64,000 bases of DNA from Flavobacterium nitrogenifigens (GCF_003254565.1 NZ_QJRI01000162.1:32438-96437), one strand, 5' to 3'; shown: positions 26,551-35,197, counted from the first letter of the stretch. The notes: a model not told the origin generated them from the letters alone. Made by a program: numbers and translations.

Positions 26551-27393
26551 ATGAAGAAAATTCTAGTTCCGTTCTGCCTGTTTTTAGCAACACTGGCCTA
26601 TTCTCAGGATGATTTACTAAAAAGTCTTGATTCTACTCAGACAGAAGAAAGCTATTCTACAGCAACCTTTAAAGCTTTACAGCTGGTAACGCTGCAGACC
26701 ACAAAAATGCCGGCTAAAAAAGAGTTTTATTTTGTGGTTTCACATCGTTTCGGCTCTGTAAAAGATGGCTTTGACAGTTTTTTCGGCCTTGACAATGCCA
26801 CCACAAAACTTGGGGGAATTTATGGCATTACAGATTGGCTATCAGCGAGCCTTTCCAGACATACTTTAAACAAAATGTATGAAATCGGATTAAAGTATCG
26901 AATGGCAAGACAAAACGATAGTTTCCCTCTCGACATTGTTGGATACAGTGTGGCAGACATCAATACTTTTTTGGAAAAAGACCAGTACCCGGGCTTAGAA
27001 TCCAAACATCGCATGACCTATGTGCAGCAGGTTTTAATTTCCAGAAAAGTGAGTGAAAAATTCTCATTAGAATTAGTGCCATCCTTTATACACAAGAACC
27101 TTTACAATCCTGATATAGAAAGGGACAATCAGTTTTCTTTTGGCGGCGGGGGACGCTATAAAATCACGAAGAGGCTGTCTGTCAATTTAGAATACATGCA
27201 CAATTTTGATAAGCCGGACTTTTATAAAAATCCGCTGTCTGTGGGCCTTGATATAGAAACTGGCGGACACGTATTTCAATTAATATTTACCAATTCACAA
27301 TCTATGAGCGAGAGCGGATACCTTACCAATGCTTCTGGCGACTGGGGCAAAGGAGATTTCTTCTTTGGCTTTAACCTTTACCGAGTTTTCTAA
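26551..27393 (+). CDS. DUF5777 beta-barrel outer-membrane protein
   Basis: The 280-residue protein has a signal peptide ending AYSQ, the TTKMPAKKEFYFVVSHRFG motif, and alternating aromatic and polar strands ending in FFGFNLYRVF, an outer-membrane-type C-terminus. This matches DUF5777. Such genes commonly neighbour YceI and cytochrome c genes, as here. Confidence 0.82.
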   Translation: MKKILVPFCLFLATLAYSQDDLLKSLDSTQTEESYSTATFKALQLVTLQTTKMPAKKEFYFVVSHRFGSVKDGFDSFFGLDNATTKLGGIYGITDWLSASLSRHTLNKMYEIGLKYRMARQNDSFPLDIVGYSVADINTFLEKDQYPGLESKHRMTYVQQVLISRKVSEKFSLELVPSFIHKNLYNPDIERDNQFSFGGGGRYKITKRLSVNLEYMHNFDKPDFYKNPLSVGLDIETGGHVFQLIFTNSQSMSESGYLTNASGDWGKGDFFFGFNLYRVF

Positions 27394-27412
27394 CAATTAA
27401 AAACGATAAATC

Positions 27413-27817
27413 ATGAAAAAAACAATCGCACTTACAATTTTACTCGCTGCATTGGCAAGCTGCAGTGATTCTGATACAACTCAGGAGATCGAAACGCCAA
27501 CAAGTCCAACGAACCCGACAAACCCGACAAACCCGACGGATCCCACAAATCCAACAACTGCTATTACCTACAATAAAGATGTAAAATCTATTATTGATGC
27601 CAATTGCATAAGCTGCCACTCAAGCGGAAGATCGGCATCTTTCAGACCATTAACTACTTATGCGCAGGTAAAAGCTGCTGTAGAAAATGCTGGTTTATTA
27701 GGCAGAATTCAATTGCAAAGCGGCCAGCAGGGACTTATGCCTCAAGGCGGCAGAATGGCTCAGGCTAATATTGATCTAATTGTAAAATGGAACACCGATG
27801 GCTTAAAAGAAAACTAA
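27413..27817 (+). CDS. Lipoprotein with a c-type cytochrome motif
   Basis: The 134-residue protein has a lipobox LAALASC, a Pro/Thr/Asn linker with PTN units encoded by a 9-bp tandem repeat (27502-27552), and one heme-attachment motif CISCH. A later MPQGGRM gives a likely distal Met ligand. It is probably a surface- or periplasm-anchored electron carrier. It is 19 bp after the DUF5777 gene and 5 bp before yceI. The repeat linker may vary in length between strains. Confidence 0.85.
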   Translation: MKKTIALTILLAALASCSDSDTTQEIETPTSPTNPTNPTNPTDPTNPTTAITYNKDVKSIIDANCISCHSSGRSASFRPLTTYAQVKAAVENAGLLGRIQLQSGQQGLMPQGGRMAQANIDLIVKWNTDGLKEN

Positions 27818-27822
27818 TTTTT

Positions 27823-28377
27823 ATGAAAAAGCCATATCTAATTTTCTTAGCGCTACTGCTTATTATAGCAGCACATACTCAGGGAACTGCGCAAAAACTA
27901 ATTACAAAAACAGGGAACATAAAATTTCAGGCATCCATGCCATCTTACGAAGAAGTTGCCGCCGAAAGCAAATCAGTATCGGCTGTTCTGGATCAGACAA
28001 CGGGGGATTTTGCCAGTCTGGTGCTTATAAAGGGATTTCGTTTTAAAGTGGCGTTGATGGAAGAGCACTTTAATGAAAATTACATGGAATCTGAAAAATT
28101 TCCAAAAGCAACTTTCAAAGGTAAAGTTGAAGATTTTGACAGTTCAAAAATTACAGCTTCACCCAAAAATTTCACATTAAAAGGAGATCTTACCATTCAC
28201 GGAAAAACAAAACCGGTCTCAGTGATTGTAAAAATCTCCAAAGTTCAAAATGGAGTTAAAGCCATTGGTTCATTTGAAGTAAAACCTGAAGACTTTGCCA
28301 TTGAAATACCGAGTCTTGTGAGAAAGAAAATTGCCGACAAAATCGAGATTGATTACAATTTTTCATTAATTAAATAA
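27823..28377 (+). CDS. YceI-family periplasmic lipid-binding protein
   Basis: From the ATG at 27823 the protein is 184 residues with a signal peptide ending HTQGTAQ and the YceI pattern: GNIKFQASMP, then GFRFKVALMEEHFNENYMES, FPKATFKGKV and LTIHGKTKPV. YceI proteins are lipocalin-like and bind isoprenoids or amphiphiles. A longer frame from 27787 would overlap the cytochrome gene and lacks the signal peptide at its end. It closes the run of redox-type genes. Confidence 0.9.
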   Translation: MKKPYLIFLALLLIIAAHTQGTAQKLITKTGNIKFQASMPSYEEVAAESKSVSAVLDQTTGDFASLVLIKGFRFKVALMEEHFNENYMESEKFPKATFKGKVEDFDSSKITASPKNFTLKGDLTIHGKTKPVSVIVKISKVQNGVKAIGSFEVKPEDFAIEIPSLVRKKIADKIEIDYNFSLIK

Positions 28378-28439
28378 TCTCTTTCAAGAATCAGCCCTAT
28401 CCAGATTTGAAAGAGCATTAAACATGGCAAATATTCTGT

Positions 28440-28478
28440 AGGCCGGTGTGAATTTATAGCGCCGGTCTCTTTTTTTTA
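28440..28478 (+). terminator. Intrinsic terminator after yceI
   Basis: AGGCCGG and CCGGTCT form a stem around a 15-nt loop, followed by eight T residues. It ends the HxlR-to-YceI run. Confidence 0.75.
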
Positions 28479-28497
28479 ACCTTAAAATTAAATTAAA

Positions 28498-28944
28498 ATG
28501 ATCTGCAGAAATTACATTGTTACCGGAGAAGATGTAAATGATTATATGGTTATGGAAGATGCCGCATACATTTCATATGCCCTTCGGCTGTTATATCATT
28601 TTTTATTCAATAACGGATTTTCAAAAGAAAAACTCAATTCCATGCATTTAGGCTTACAGGAAGGAAATCATGAATTAATCTGCCATAAAGCTTTGATGTT
28701 TACCCAATCCTTTTCAGTTGAAATGAAATATTGCCATATAGGGGACACTATCAATTTCAAGAGCCGCTTTTCTAACTCAAACAATGAATGCTGTGCAGAA
28801 GTTATAAAAGAAGTAAAATGGTTTGATCCAATCAGCAGAGAAGTTGTTAAAACGCCTAAACAGGTTTTGTCGCATCTGCCAGAGACTAAAATGCAATTAA
28901 ATGCGGCGCTAAGAAATCAGATCAGCACCAATTCCAAAACTTGA
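28498..28944 (+). CDS. Thioesterase-like (hot-dog fold) protein
   Basis: The 148-residue protein has EDVNDYMVMEDAAYISYALRLLYHFLF and a C-terminal half QSFSVEMKYCHIGDTINFKSRFSNS..CCAEVIKEVKWFD. The alternating beta pattern fits the 4-hydroxybenzoyl-CoA thioesterase-like hot-dog fold seen in Flavobacterium homologues. I see no certain catalytic residue. The assignment is moderate. It follows the terminator, so it is separately transcribed. Confidence 0.5.
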   Translation: MICRNYIVTGEDVNDYMVMEDAAYISYALRLLYHFLFNNGFSKEKLNSMHLGLQEGNHELICHKALMFTQSFSVEMKYCHIGDTINFKSRFSNSNNECCAEVIKEVKWFDPISREVVKTPKQVLSHLPETKMQLNAALRNQISTNSKT

Positions 28945-29197
28945 TTAAAATCATTTTTTTTCTTAAAAAATTCTACCGCAAATTAGCGAATGCAATTGAG
29001 CGGCATCTATTATTGAAAACAGGAAAAAAGAAACTGCAGCCGCCAGCGGATTTTAAAACCTTCGGCCATGGCAAATTTTTAGCCCAAATCATCCGGCAGC
29101 CCCAATAGCCTTCTTAAAAGGTAAAGCCATCAGATCGATTGCCAAACCTTAAAAAGGCGCCATCTCAGATTGATGGATCACCAGCTATTGGCCGTTC

Positions 29198-29398
29198 CTA
29201 CTTTGCCTTCATTGCCCTTATCATTTTACCGGTCCTTCTATCTGCTCGTGCATTCTGAAGCGACACTACAGCCCATATGGCCGCGGGAATCCAACCGATA
29301 AGCGTAATCTGAAGGATAAGGCATAAAAGAGCCGTAAGAAGCTTTCCTCTGAGAAGAAAAGACAGTGAGGGAAAAAATATGGCAATTAAGGTCATCAT
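29198..29398 (-). CDS. Pmp3/YqaE-family small membrane protein
   Basis: The 66-residue protein begins MMTLIAIFFPSLSFLLRGK and has a second hydrophobic segment LCLILQITLIGWIPAAIWAVV, then a basic tail. This is the Pmp3 (UPF0057) layout, proteins of the plasma membrane linked to membrane potential and stress. Either of the first two Met codons may be the start. Confidence 0.82.
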   Translation of the reverse strand: MMTLIAIFFPSLSFLLRGKLLTALLCLILQITLIGWIPAAIWAVVSLQNARADRRTGKMIRAMKAK

Positions 29399-29507
29399 AG
29401 TTTTTTGGTTTTAATGATACGGTAAAAAAAGAATTCAGATCTAAAAGAAGTAAGACGCCTCTCAACAGATTTTGTTTCAAAAGAACATCAGATAATCAAA
29501 TAGGCAT

Positions 29508-30692
29508 TCAATACGACCTGATTTTCCTGATCATCTTCTCCAGAGTGAGTATGGCAATATTCTTGTCGTTCTCCTCCGCATTATAGGATTTGCTGCGCAC
29601 CGACTGATAGGACAGATCCCTTTTAAAGGCCGTGGAGAGATGGGGCACTATCCTTTGGAAGACAAGGCTCATCGATCTGGACTTCACCACGCGAGCCTCA
29701 TCGGCAGCGCGAAGAATAATCCCGATCTGATCTGCCGAAAGATCGCACTCGAGCTTATTTTCATGCTTCTGGTCCGAACTGGCAAGACCTTGCCCACCGG
29801 CAAGCTCCATCTGTTTTTCCAGATACTCAAGCTCGCGTCTGAACCAGTTCTCCAATACTGTTTTTACAGGCTCAAGCCCTGCATTAAAAAACAGCTTTCC
29901 GCCCGAAGGGATCTGGGTGACCTCTTTAAGATGATACGATAAAAAACCGAGTTTTTCAGAAAGGCTTTCCCGCTCTTCCAATCCGGACATAAAACGGCTT
30001 ATCAGCAGATTGATATAAACGGCGCTGTTGAAATTCAGGCTGACCAGCTTCCGGTCCAATAGGGCAATCATCGCTTCCTCCTGCGAATAGTCAATCTGCA
30101 AAAGCTCATTTAAAAGGGTCCTCTCATAAATAACCTGGCGGAAAGTTGCTCTGCTCCTGCCCTGCATCGAAAGAGATTGGCCCAGTTCCTCCACAACCGC
30201 TCCTAAAGCCTGCTGCACCTGCCCGCTTCCTGTTTGAATTTTCTGAAGCCTTTTCAGCTTGAGCCGCGCCTCTTTTCTTGAAACCAGCAGATACACAATG
30301 GGCATCCTTTCATCCAAACTCAAATAGCCCGAATAGCGCTGCTCCAAAAATGACAGCAGACCATCAATACATCTTATGATATCCTCACCACACCTTGACA
30401 AGGCAGCATTCTGAAAGGCATCCTCTTTCTGCCTGTCCGCCATCGCATCCAATAGGAAAATCAATGTCGAATGGTACTTTCTGACCAGAAGGCGGATCTG
30501 CTTTTTGCGCTTCAGTGCAAATATTTCGTTTTTGATCCTCACCTGGATCTTCACCGACTCTTTTGCCGCGTCTTCTGAAATCGCAACCAGCTGCTCTCGC
30601 GTTAATTCGCCATCCATTCCATTGGAGCCGAAACGCTCCAATATCAGATCATCCAGCCATTCTAAAGGATATCTATTGTTCATCATTTTCAT
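29508..30692 (-). CDS. Hypothetical protein with RteC-like C-terminal domain
   Basis: The 394-residue soluble protein is mostly helical. Its last 80 residues (LSADQIGIILRAADEARVV, a Ser/Phe-rich helix, LSYQSVRSKSY and LEKMIRKIRS) resemble the C-terminal helix-turn-helix-like domain found in RteC and other proteins of Bacteroidota mobile elements. RteC regulates conjugative-transposon excision in Bacteroides; the link here is by layout only. It lies upstream of the Pmp3 gene and downstream of an AraC regulator, all leftward. Confidence 0.5.
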   Translation of the reverse strand: MKMMNNRYPLEWLDDLILERFGSNGMDGELTREQLVAISEDAAKESVKIQVRIKNEIFALKRKKQIRLLVRKYHSTLIFLLDAMADRQKEDAFQNAALSRCGEDIIRCIDGLLSFLEQRYSGYLSLDERMPIVYLLVSRKEARLKLKRLQKIQTGSGQVQQALGAVVEELGQSLSMQGRSRATFRQVIYERTLLNELLQIDYSQEEAMIALLDRKLVSLNFNSAVYINLLISRFMSGLEERESLSEKLGFLSYHLKEVTQIPSGGKLFFNAGLEPVKTVLENWFRRELEYLEKQMELAGGQGLASSDQKHENKLECDLSADQIGIILRAADEARVVKSRSMSLVFQRIVPHLSTAFKRDLSYQSVRSKSYNAEENDKNIAILTLEKMIRKIRSY

Positions 30693-30736
30693 ATTTCAAT
30701 TGCAGTTAATACTAAAAACTAACGACTCTTAAATCT

Positions 30737-31603
30737 CTAGGGGCATTTCGAACGGTATTCAGATGGGGATACTGAAGTTGATTTTTTAAAAAAGCTGCTG
30801 AAGGATGAAATGGAATCAAATTCCAATGCTTCCGCAATTTCAGCAATGGTTAATTTGGATTCCTTGAGCAGAATCAATGCGTCAGCCGCCACAGCTTCCA
30901 TTATTATTCTCTTTGCCGACATGCCTGTCACTTCTTTCAAAATTCGGTTTAAATGGGCAGAAGAAATGCATAATGCGCCAGCATAGAACTTTACATTATG
31001 CCGGTTTCTGCTATGGATTGATAGGACGGTGAAGAAACGTATGGCCAGGTCTTCATTTCTTCTGACGGGTAGCATAGCATTAAAATTCTGGACGCTGTAG
31101 ATAGCCAAAAGCTCATAAAGGAAAATATCGAAGCCAAGGCGCCAGAGCGCAGCGCTAAAATTTCCCTGCTGTTTATTTTTAAAAATATTATACATTAATT
31201 CATATGCCAGCGAAAGCATTGTAAAATCTCCGCTTGCCAGACTGGTCTTCAAAGGATGGTTCCAGATGAAAAAATAGAGCCAGTGCGGCGCTTCTCCTTG
31301 ATACATGCTTTTCAATGCTGAAACTGAGGAAAAGGAAACTAGATAAAACTGGAATCTGTTTCCCATTCCAATCACTCTGCAGGATAGCTTTCCGGGTATC
31401 AGCAGCAGATCATTTTTGCCTGCTTTATATACGGCATCAGAAAACTGTATGGTCAGAGAACCGCTTCTAACCAAAAGAATTGAAAAGTTCTGGGTTTCAA
31501 ATACGGCCTGTAAAGAATTTTTAAATTCATACTTTTTAATGGCATGGACTGCAAACCCTTCTCCAAGCTCATCAAACCTTCTGGTTAATAGATTCTGAAG
31601 CAT
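30737..31603 (-). CDS. AraC-family transcriptional regulator
   Basis: The 288-residue protein has an N-terminal cupin-like sensor (LVRSGSLTIQFSDAVYKAG, DLLLIPG) and a C-terminal AraC domain: AGALCISSAHLNRILKEVTGMSAK, then TIAEIAEALEFDSISSFSSFFKK, ending SPSEYRSK. Its ligand and targets are unknown. It is leftward between a lipoprotein gene and the RteC-like gene, with gaps of 42 and 44 bp. Confidence 0.88.
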   Translation of the reverse strand: MLQNLLTRRFDELGEGFAVHAIKKYEFKNSLQAVFETQNFSILLVRSGSLTIQFSDAVYKAGKNDLLLIPGKLSCRVIGMGNRFQFYLVSFSSVSALKSMYQGEAPHWLYFFIWNHPLKTSLASGDFTMLSLAYELMYNIFKNKQQGNFSAALWRLGFDIFLYELLAIYSVQNFNAMLPVRRNEDLAIRFFTVLSIHSRNRHNVKFYAGALCISSAHLNRILKEVTGMSAKRIIMEAVAADALILLKESKLTIAEIAEALEFDSISSFSSFFKKSTSVSPSEYRSKCP

Positions 31604-31645
31604 AAAATATCAACGCTGGATTTCAATGGCATCATCTTATGCAGA

Positions 31646-32329
31646 TCAGATTAGACTGCTCAGAGAAGCTATTATTAAAACAAGCGCCAGATTATCAGCC
31701 TCAAAAGGCGCATTTATGCATTTGCTTCCCGCGGAATGGTCCCAGTCTCTGTCTTTGCGCTCTTCTTCAGAATAGAGTGAATATCTTGAGATGGAAGAAA
31801 CAGTCAGAAGAGTGTCTTTCTCATCGGAGATAATCGCTGTGCTGCTGATAAGCGTCTGCTCATATGCGGCTACAAATGCATAGAGAACGCCGAATTCCTC
31901 ATGCCTTTTTGAAAGCAGGCTCTCAAGAAAAGCGATCAAGTTGCTTTTTGATTCTGCCGTGAGAGCGCTCTGCTCTACAATGGCTATCAGCATATTGTCC
32001 GGATCAGCCATAATGGCTTGCACCATCTCATCGGTAAATGGAATTATCCCTTTGCCAGACGCACCTGATTTAGAAAAACTGCGCGAAACAAACTGAATCT
32101 GTTCAGCCATTTGGGCAGCTGATTTCGGCATGCCACTATTCTTCTGGTATAGGAATAAATCTTCATAAAATCTTTTTCCTTTGTAATCCATGGGATTCAG
32201 GGCATTATCAGGAAAATGAATTTCTGGGTCTGAAGCTAAAGGATCAGAAGAGCTTTCACTAATTTGGGATTCCTGCGAACAGGAAAAAATAAAAAATGAC
32301 AGGGTTGCACACAATAGAAATTTTTTCAT
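31646..32329 (-). CDS. Lipoprotein of unknown function
   Basis: The 227-residue protein begins with a lipoprotein signal peptide (KKFLLCATLSFFIFSCS, lipobox Cys17). It then has a Ser-rich linker and a helical domain, and ends in a hydrophobic stretch LALVLIIASLSSLI. I do not recognise it. Its orientation and 42-bp gap suggest transcription with the AraC regulator downstream. Confidence 0.6.
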   Translation of the reverse strand: MKKFLLCATLSFFIFSCSQESQISESSSDPLASDPEIHFPDNALNPMDYKGKRFYEDLFLYQKNSGMPKSAAQMAEQIQFVSRSFSKSGASGKGIIPFTDEMVQAIMADPDNMLIAIVEQSALTAESKSNLIAFLESLLSKRHEEFGVLYAFVAAYEQTLISSTAIISDEKDTLLTVSSISRYSLYSEEERKDRDWDHSAGSKCINAPFEADNLALVLIIASLSSLI

Positions 32330-32654
32330 GGTTTTAGGTTTGTTACATTACCGAGAATTGCTTCTCAGTCCATTTTACCCGGGCCAGCAGAACTTTTGTC
32401 AGGCACGATGCCGGACATTTTGCTTTTGAATTCGAAACAAAGCTATGCCCCCAAAAAAATACCTGCAACACAAATACGATGGCATTTCAGAAAATCCGCT
32501 ATGGATTTTCCGACAATCCACACATAACTTTAACAGTATTTTTCCTTGATTCACAATAGTTTGCGCTATATTTGGCTTATACATCCACCCTAATCAGCTA
32601 TATTTTCCCTCTCCATATCCTTTCCCCTCCAATTGCTAACTTAAACCTGCTTCT
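32330..32654. other. Divergent promoter region
   Basis: No gene is visible. It separates the leftward lipoprotein gene and the rightward TPR regulator and contains the rightward promoter at 32546-32574. Confidence 0.4.
32546..32574 (+). promoter_or_regulatory. Promoter of the TPR-AraC regulator
   Basis: TTG at 32546-32548 and TATATTTG at 32567-32574 form a -33/-7 pair with an 18-bp spacer. It predicts a leader of about 75 nt before the ATG at 32655. Confidence 0.5.
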
Positions 32655-34325
32655 ATGCGAAATGCTGTTCTCATCTGCCTGCTTATTTCATTGCTCAGCC
32701 ATGAAATCTCCGCGCAGAAAAAAAGCTTCAAAGTTCCCGATTCTCTTAAAAACAAAAGTTTCGACTACCTCGACGATAGAATATACAAGCTCAGAAAAGA
32801 TACCGCGGCCGCTTCCGCATATGTCTACGCCTATCTATACAAAGCCAGAAAGCAGCGCAGCTTCAAAGAGACAGTCAACGCCTATAAGAATTTTATGCAT
32901 CAGGCTCCGCCCGAGCTAAAGCCCACCTATGCTGACAGCATGATCTATGAGGCGCAAAAGTCAAATAACGATGCCCTGATCGGCTCTGCCTATCTATCAA
33001 AAGGAATACTGCATTACGGAAATAAAAAATTGGGTGAAGCCCTGGATAACTATCTTACCGCAAGCAGCTACATATCCAAAACAAATGACCAATATCTTAT
33101 CTATAAAGCCAAATACCATATTGCGCTTGTAAAATTCTACATCGGCTATTACGATGAAGCGGCGACGCTGTTCCAAGAGTGCATTGCCAACTTTAAAGAC
33201 CATCCAAGACCCTATTTAAATTCGCTCCATTGTCTTGGCATCACTTACAACAAATCGGGCAATTACGGCATGTGCTCGCAGAATAACGCGCTTGGTCTTG
33301 CAGAGTGCGAAAGATTAGAGATTCCCGAAATGAAACCATATTTCATCCATTCGGAAGGTATCAACAGCTATTTTCTGAAAAACTACCGCAAGGCCGCCGC
33401 CGAGATCCAATCAAGCCTTCCCGGAATACAATCCTTTGATGATTTTGCCAATATATCCATCGGAAACTTTTATATAGGCAAAAGCCATATGGCGCTAAAT
33501 GAAATGGAAAAAGCGCTTCCTCATTTCATTAAAGTGGATGAGATCTTTAACCTGCATAATTACCTGCGGGCCGATCTGAGGGAAGTGTATGAAATACTGA
33601 TAAAATATTACAAAGGCAGAAATGATCTTGAAAAGCAGCTCCACTACATTGACCAGCTCCTCAAAGCGGACAGGCTTCTTTATGAAACCAATAAGTACCT
33701 CATCAGCAAAATCCATAAGGAATATGATACTGCAGACCTGATAAACCAGAAGAAGCAGATCAGCGAAGAGCTCCTAAGGGAAAGGCAGAACCGCACCATC
33801 CTTACAGCAGCGTTTGCAGCTCTTCTAGCCTTTGCACTATTTCTCCTCTATCGGCATTACAAGAACAGGACCATCTATAAAAAGAACTTTAACCTGCATA
33901 TGAAGGCTTTTAGCATGGATTCTAAAAATAAGCCAAAAATCAAAACAGAACGGCTGTCCATATCAGCAATTAACTGCGATACCGCAGCTGAAATTCTAAA
34001 GCTGCTTGATAAATTTGAAAATGACAAAAAATTCCTAGTGAAAGACTGGAATCAGGGAACCCTGGCCGCATACCTCAACACCAATGTAAGGTACATTGCA
34101 GGCATTATAAGCCATTACAGAGACAAGGGATTTAATGAATACATAAATGAACTCAGGATTGACTATATCATTTCGCTGCTGCACAGCGATTCCAAATACA
34201 GAAAATACAGCAACAACGCCTTAGCGGAAGAAGCAGGATTCAGCACCACGCAGCGCTTTTCATTTGCCTTTAAAGCCAAAACCGGAATGCCCGTAAACTT
34301 TTTTATCGAACAGCTCACCAAGTAA
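32655..34325 (+). CDS. Membrane-spanning regulator: TPR sensor with cytoplasmic AraC domain
   Basis: The 556-residue protein has a signal peptide (VLICLLISLLSHEISAQ) and a long stretch of TPR-like helices (about residues 90-370: ALIGSAYLSKGILHYGNKKLGEAL and others). A membrane segment follows near residues 375-395 (TILTAAFAALLAFALFLLY), then a C-terminal AraC helix-turn-helix domain (GTLAAYLNTNVRYIAGII, ALAEEAGFSTTQRFSFAFK). The sensor would face the periplasm and the DNA-binding part the cytoplasm. Such proteins often lie next to the SusC/SusD genes they control; the pair at 35419 is the nearest candidate. Confidence 0.85.
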   Translation: MRNAVLICLLISLLSHEISAQKKSFKVPDSLKNKSFDYLDDRIYKLRKDTAAASAYVYAYLYKARKQRSFKETVNAYKNFMHQAPPELKPTYADSMIYEAQKSNNDALIGSAYLSKGILHYGNKKLGEALDNYLTASSYISKTNDQYLIYKAKYHIALVKFYIGYYDEAATLFQECIANFKDHPRPYLNSLHCLGITYNKSGNYGMCSQNNALGLAECERLEIPEMKPYFIHSEGINSYFLKNYRKAAAEIQSSLPGIQSFDDFANISIGNFYIGKSHMALNEMEKALPHFIKVDEIFNLHNYLRADLREVYEILIKYYKGRNDLEKQLHYIDQLLKADRLLYETNKYLISKIHKEYDTADLINQKKQISEELLRERQNRTILTAAFAALLAFALFLLYRHYKNRTIYKKNFNLHMKAFSMDSKNKPKIKTERLSISAINCDTAAEILKLLDKFENDKKFLVKDWNQGTLAAYLNTNVRYIAGIISHYRDKGFNEYINELRIDYIISLLHSDSKYRKYSNNALAEEAGFSTTQRFSFAFKAKTGMPVNFFIEQLTK

Positions 34326-34368
34326 ATTAAATTTTAAGCTTTACCTTTTCTGCTTATCGATAAACCAT

Positions 34369-34376
34369 TACATTTG
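34369..34376 (+). promoter_or_regulatory. -7 box of the histone-like gene
   Basis: TACATTTG matches TAnnTTTG and lies 23 bp before the ATG at 34400. Confidence 0.5.
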
Positions 34377-34399
34377 CCATGTAATTTAAAAAAACAGAA

Positions 34400-34576
34400 A
34401 TGAAAGATCTAATCGCAAAAATCAATGCTGAGATTGAAAACTTCAAAACAGAATCAGAATCTTTAGCTGAAAAAGGCGTTAAAGCTGCCGGCGCAAGAGC
34501 ACGCAAATCATCTTTAGAGATTGAAAAACTTTTAAAAGAATTCAGAAAAGTTTCTATTGAAGAATCAAAGAAATAA
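34400..34576 (+). CDS. Histone H1-like nucleoprotein, 58 residues
   Basis: The small protein begins MKDLIAKINAEIENFKTESE and ends KLLKEFRKVSIEESKK. It is lysine-rich and wholly helical, with the AAGARARKSSLEIEKLLKEFRK pattern of the short histone H1-like (Hc1-type) proteins found across Flavobacteriia. These are thought to bind DNA and compact the chromosome. It has its own promoter box and terminator. Confidence 0.85.
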   Translation: MKDLIAKINAEIENFKTESESLAEKGVKAAGARARKSSLEIEKLLKEFRKVSIEESKK

Positions 34577-34600
34577 TCTATTTGATCTTACTTTATCTAA

Positions 34601-34624
34601 AAAGCCCTTCAGTTGAAGGGCTTT
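34601..34624 (+). terminator. Intrinsic terminator
   Basis: AAAGCCCTTC and GAAGGGCTTT form a 10-bp perfect stem with a 4-nt loop followed by T residues. It ends the histone-like gene and could also serve the convergent XRE gene. Confidence 0.85.
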
Positions 34625-34637
34625 TTCATTGTAAATA

Positions 34638-34919
34638 TTATATTTTTTTTGAACTTATAATTTTCAAACCTCTATCAACTTCTTCAACTCGTTTAAAAAA
34701 ATCAGAAAGAGATATTTCGTAATAACTACAAATTTCGTATAGTGTGCTTAAACTAATATTTAGGTTCGCTGATTCATGACGTCCAATATGAATTGTAAGA
34801 TTTTTATTTGCTTTTATATCATTAGCAACTTTTTCTTGAGACAAACCTGTTTTTGAGCGAAGTTCTTTCAGAACAAGCTTTACCGCAGTTAAAAGTTTAT
34901 CATTTTTAATTTGTCTCAT
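34638..34919 (-). CDS. XRE-family helix-turn-helix protein
   Basis: The 93-residue protein has the XRE fold: LKELRSKTGLSQEKVANDI, then GRHESANLNISLSTLYEICSYYEISLSDFF. It is a stand-alone repressor-like DNA-binding protein. A perfect 7-4-7 palindrome 37 bp upstream of its start is a likely operator for itself. No toxin partner is visible next to it. Confidence 0.85.
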   Translation of the reverse strand: MRQIKNDKLLTAVKLVLKELRSKTGLSQEKVANDIKANKNLTIHIGRHESANLNISLSTLYEICSYYEISLSDFFKRVEEVDRGLKIISSKKI

Positions 34920-34955
34920 AATACTTCAAAGCAACCAAGAAAAAAAATCACAAAC

Positions 34956-34973
34956 AATGACATACTTGTCATT
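34956..34973. promoter_or_regulatory. Palindromic operator candidate of the XRE protein
   Basis: AATGACA-TACT-TGTCATT is a perfect 7-4-7 inverted repeat at 37-54 bp upstream of the XRE start. Its size and position fit an XRE dimer site for autoregulation. Confidence 0.55.
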
Positions 34974-35013
34974 TTATTCTTTATATTTACTCCATATTTC
35001 TTAAAAAAAATAT

Positions 35014-35021
35014 TATTTTTG
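35014..35021 (+). promoter_or_regulatory. -7 box of the structured RNA
   Basis: TATTTTTG matches TAnnTTTG and would start transcription near 35028, at the 5' edge of the folded region. Confidence 0.55.
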
Positions 35022-35026
35022 CGACT

Positions 35027-35197
35027 CTTCAAAAAAATATTGAAGCATTCGCTTTGAATCTCGGACGGAAAACTGGTAATTTTTAGCAACGGGATGATAA
35101 GTAAGATGCTCACGTCTTTGTGGCGTGGGCTCACTTATTGTTGCATGGTATGCCAGTACCTCCGTTCGATAAGCTGAGTTCCGCGCCTTTTTTAAAC
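35027..35197 (+). ncRNA. Likely 6S-type RNA (6S-Flavo)
   Basis: The sequence folds into one long rod. ACTGGTA near 35072 pairs with TGCCAGT near 35151, GACGGA with TCCGTT, and GCAAC with GTTGC. An apical hairpin joins ATAAGT and GCTCACG to CGTGGGC and ACTTAT. A 5' hairpin CTTCAA/TTGAAG precedes it and a T-run (35188-35193) ends it. A promoter box lies directly upstream. A rod with internal bulges of about 170 nt is the shape of 6S RNA, which binds RNA polymerase; Flavobacteriia have a described 6S-Flavo class. A leftward frame over the same DNA is probably not translated. Confidence 0.55.

Noticed and set aside
28941..28954. TTGATTAAAATCAT, another one-mismatch FNR-like box
   Set aside because: It overlaps the stop codon of the thioesterase-like gene and is not upstream of any gene start.
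34956..35021. Retron or reverse-transcriptase-linked RNA next to the structured RNA
   Set aside because: No reverse transcriptase gene occurs anywhere in the window, so a retron is not supported.
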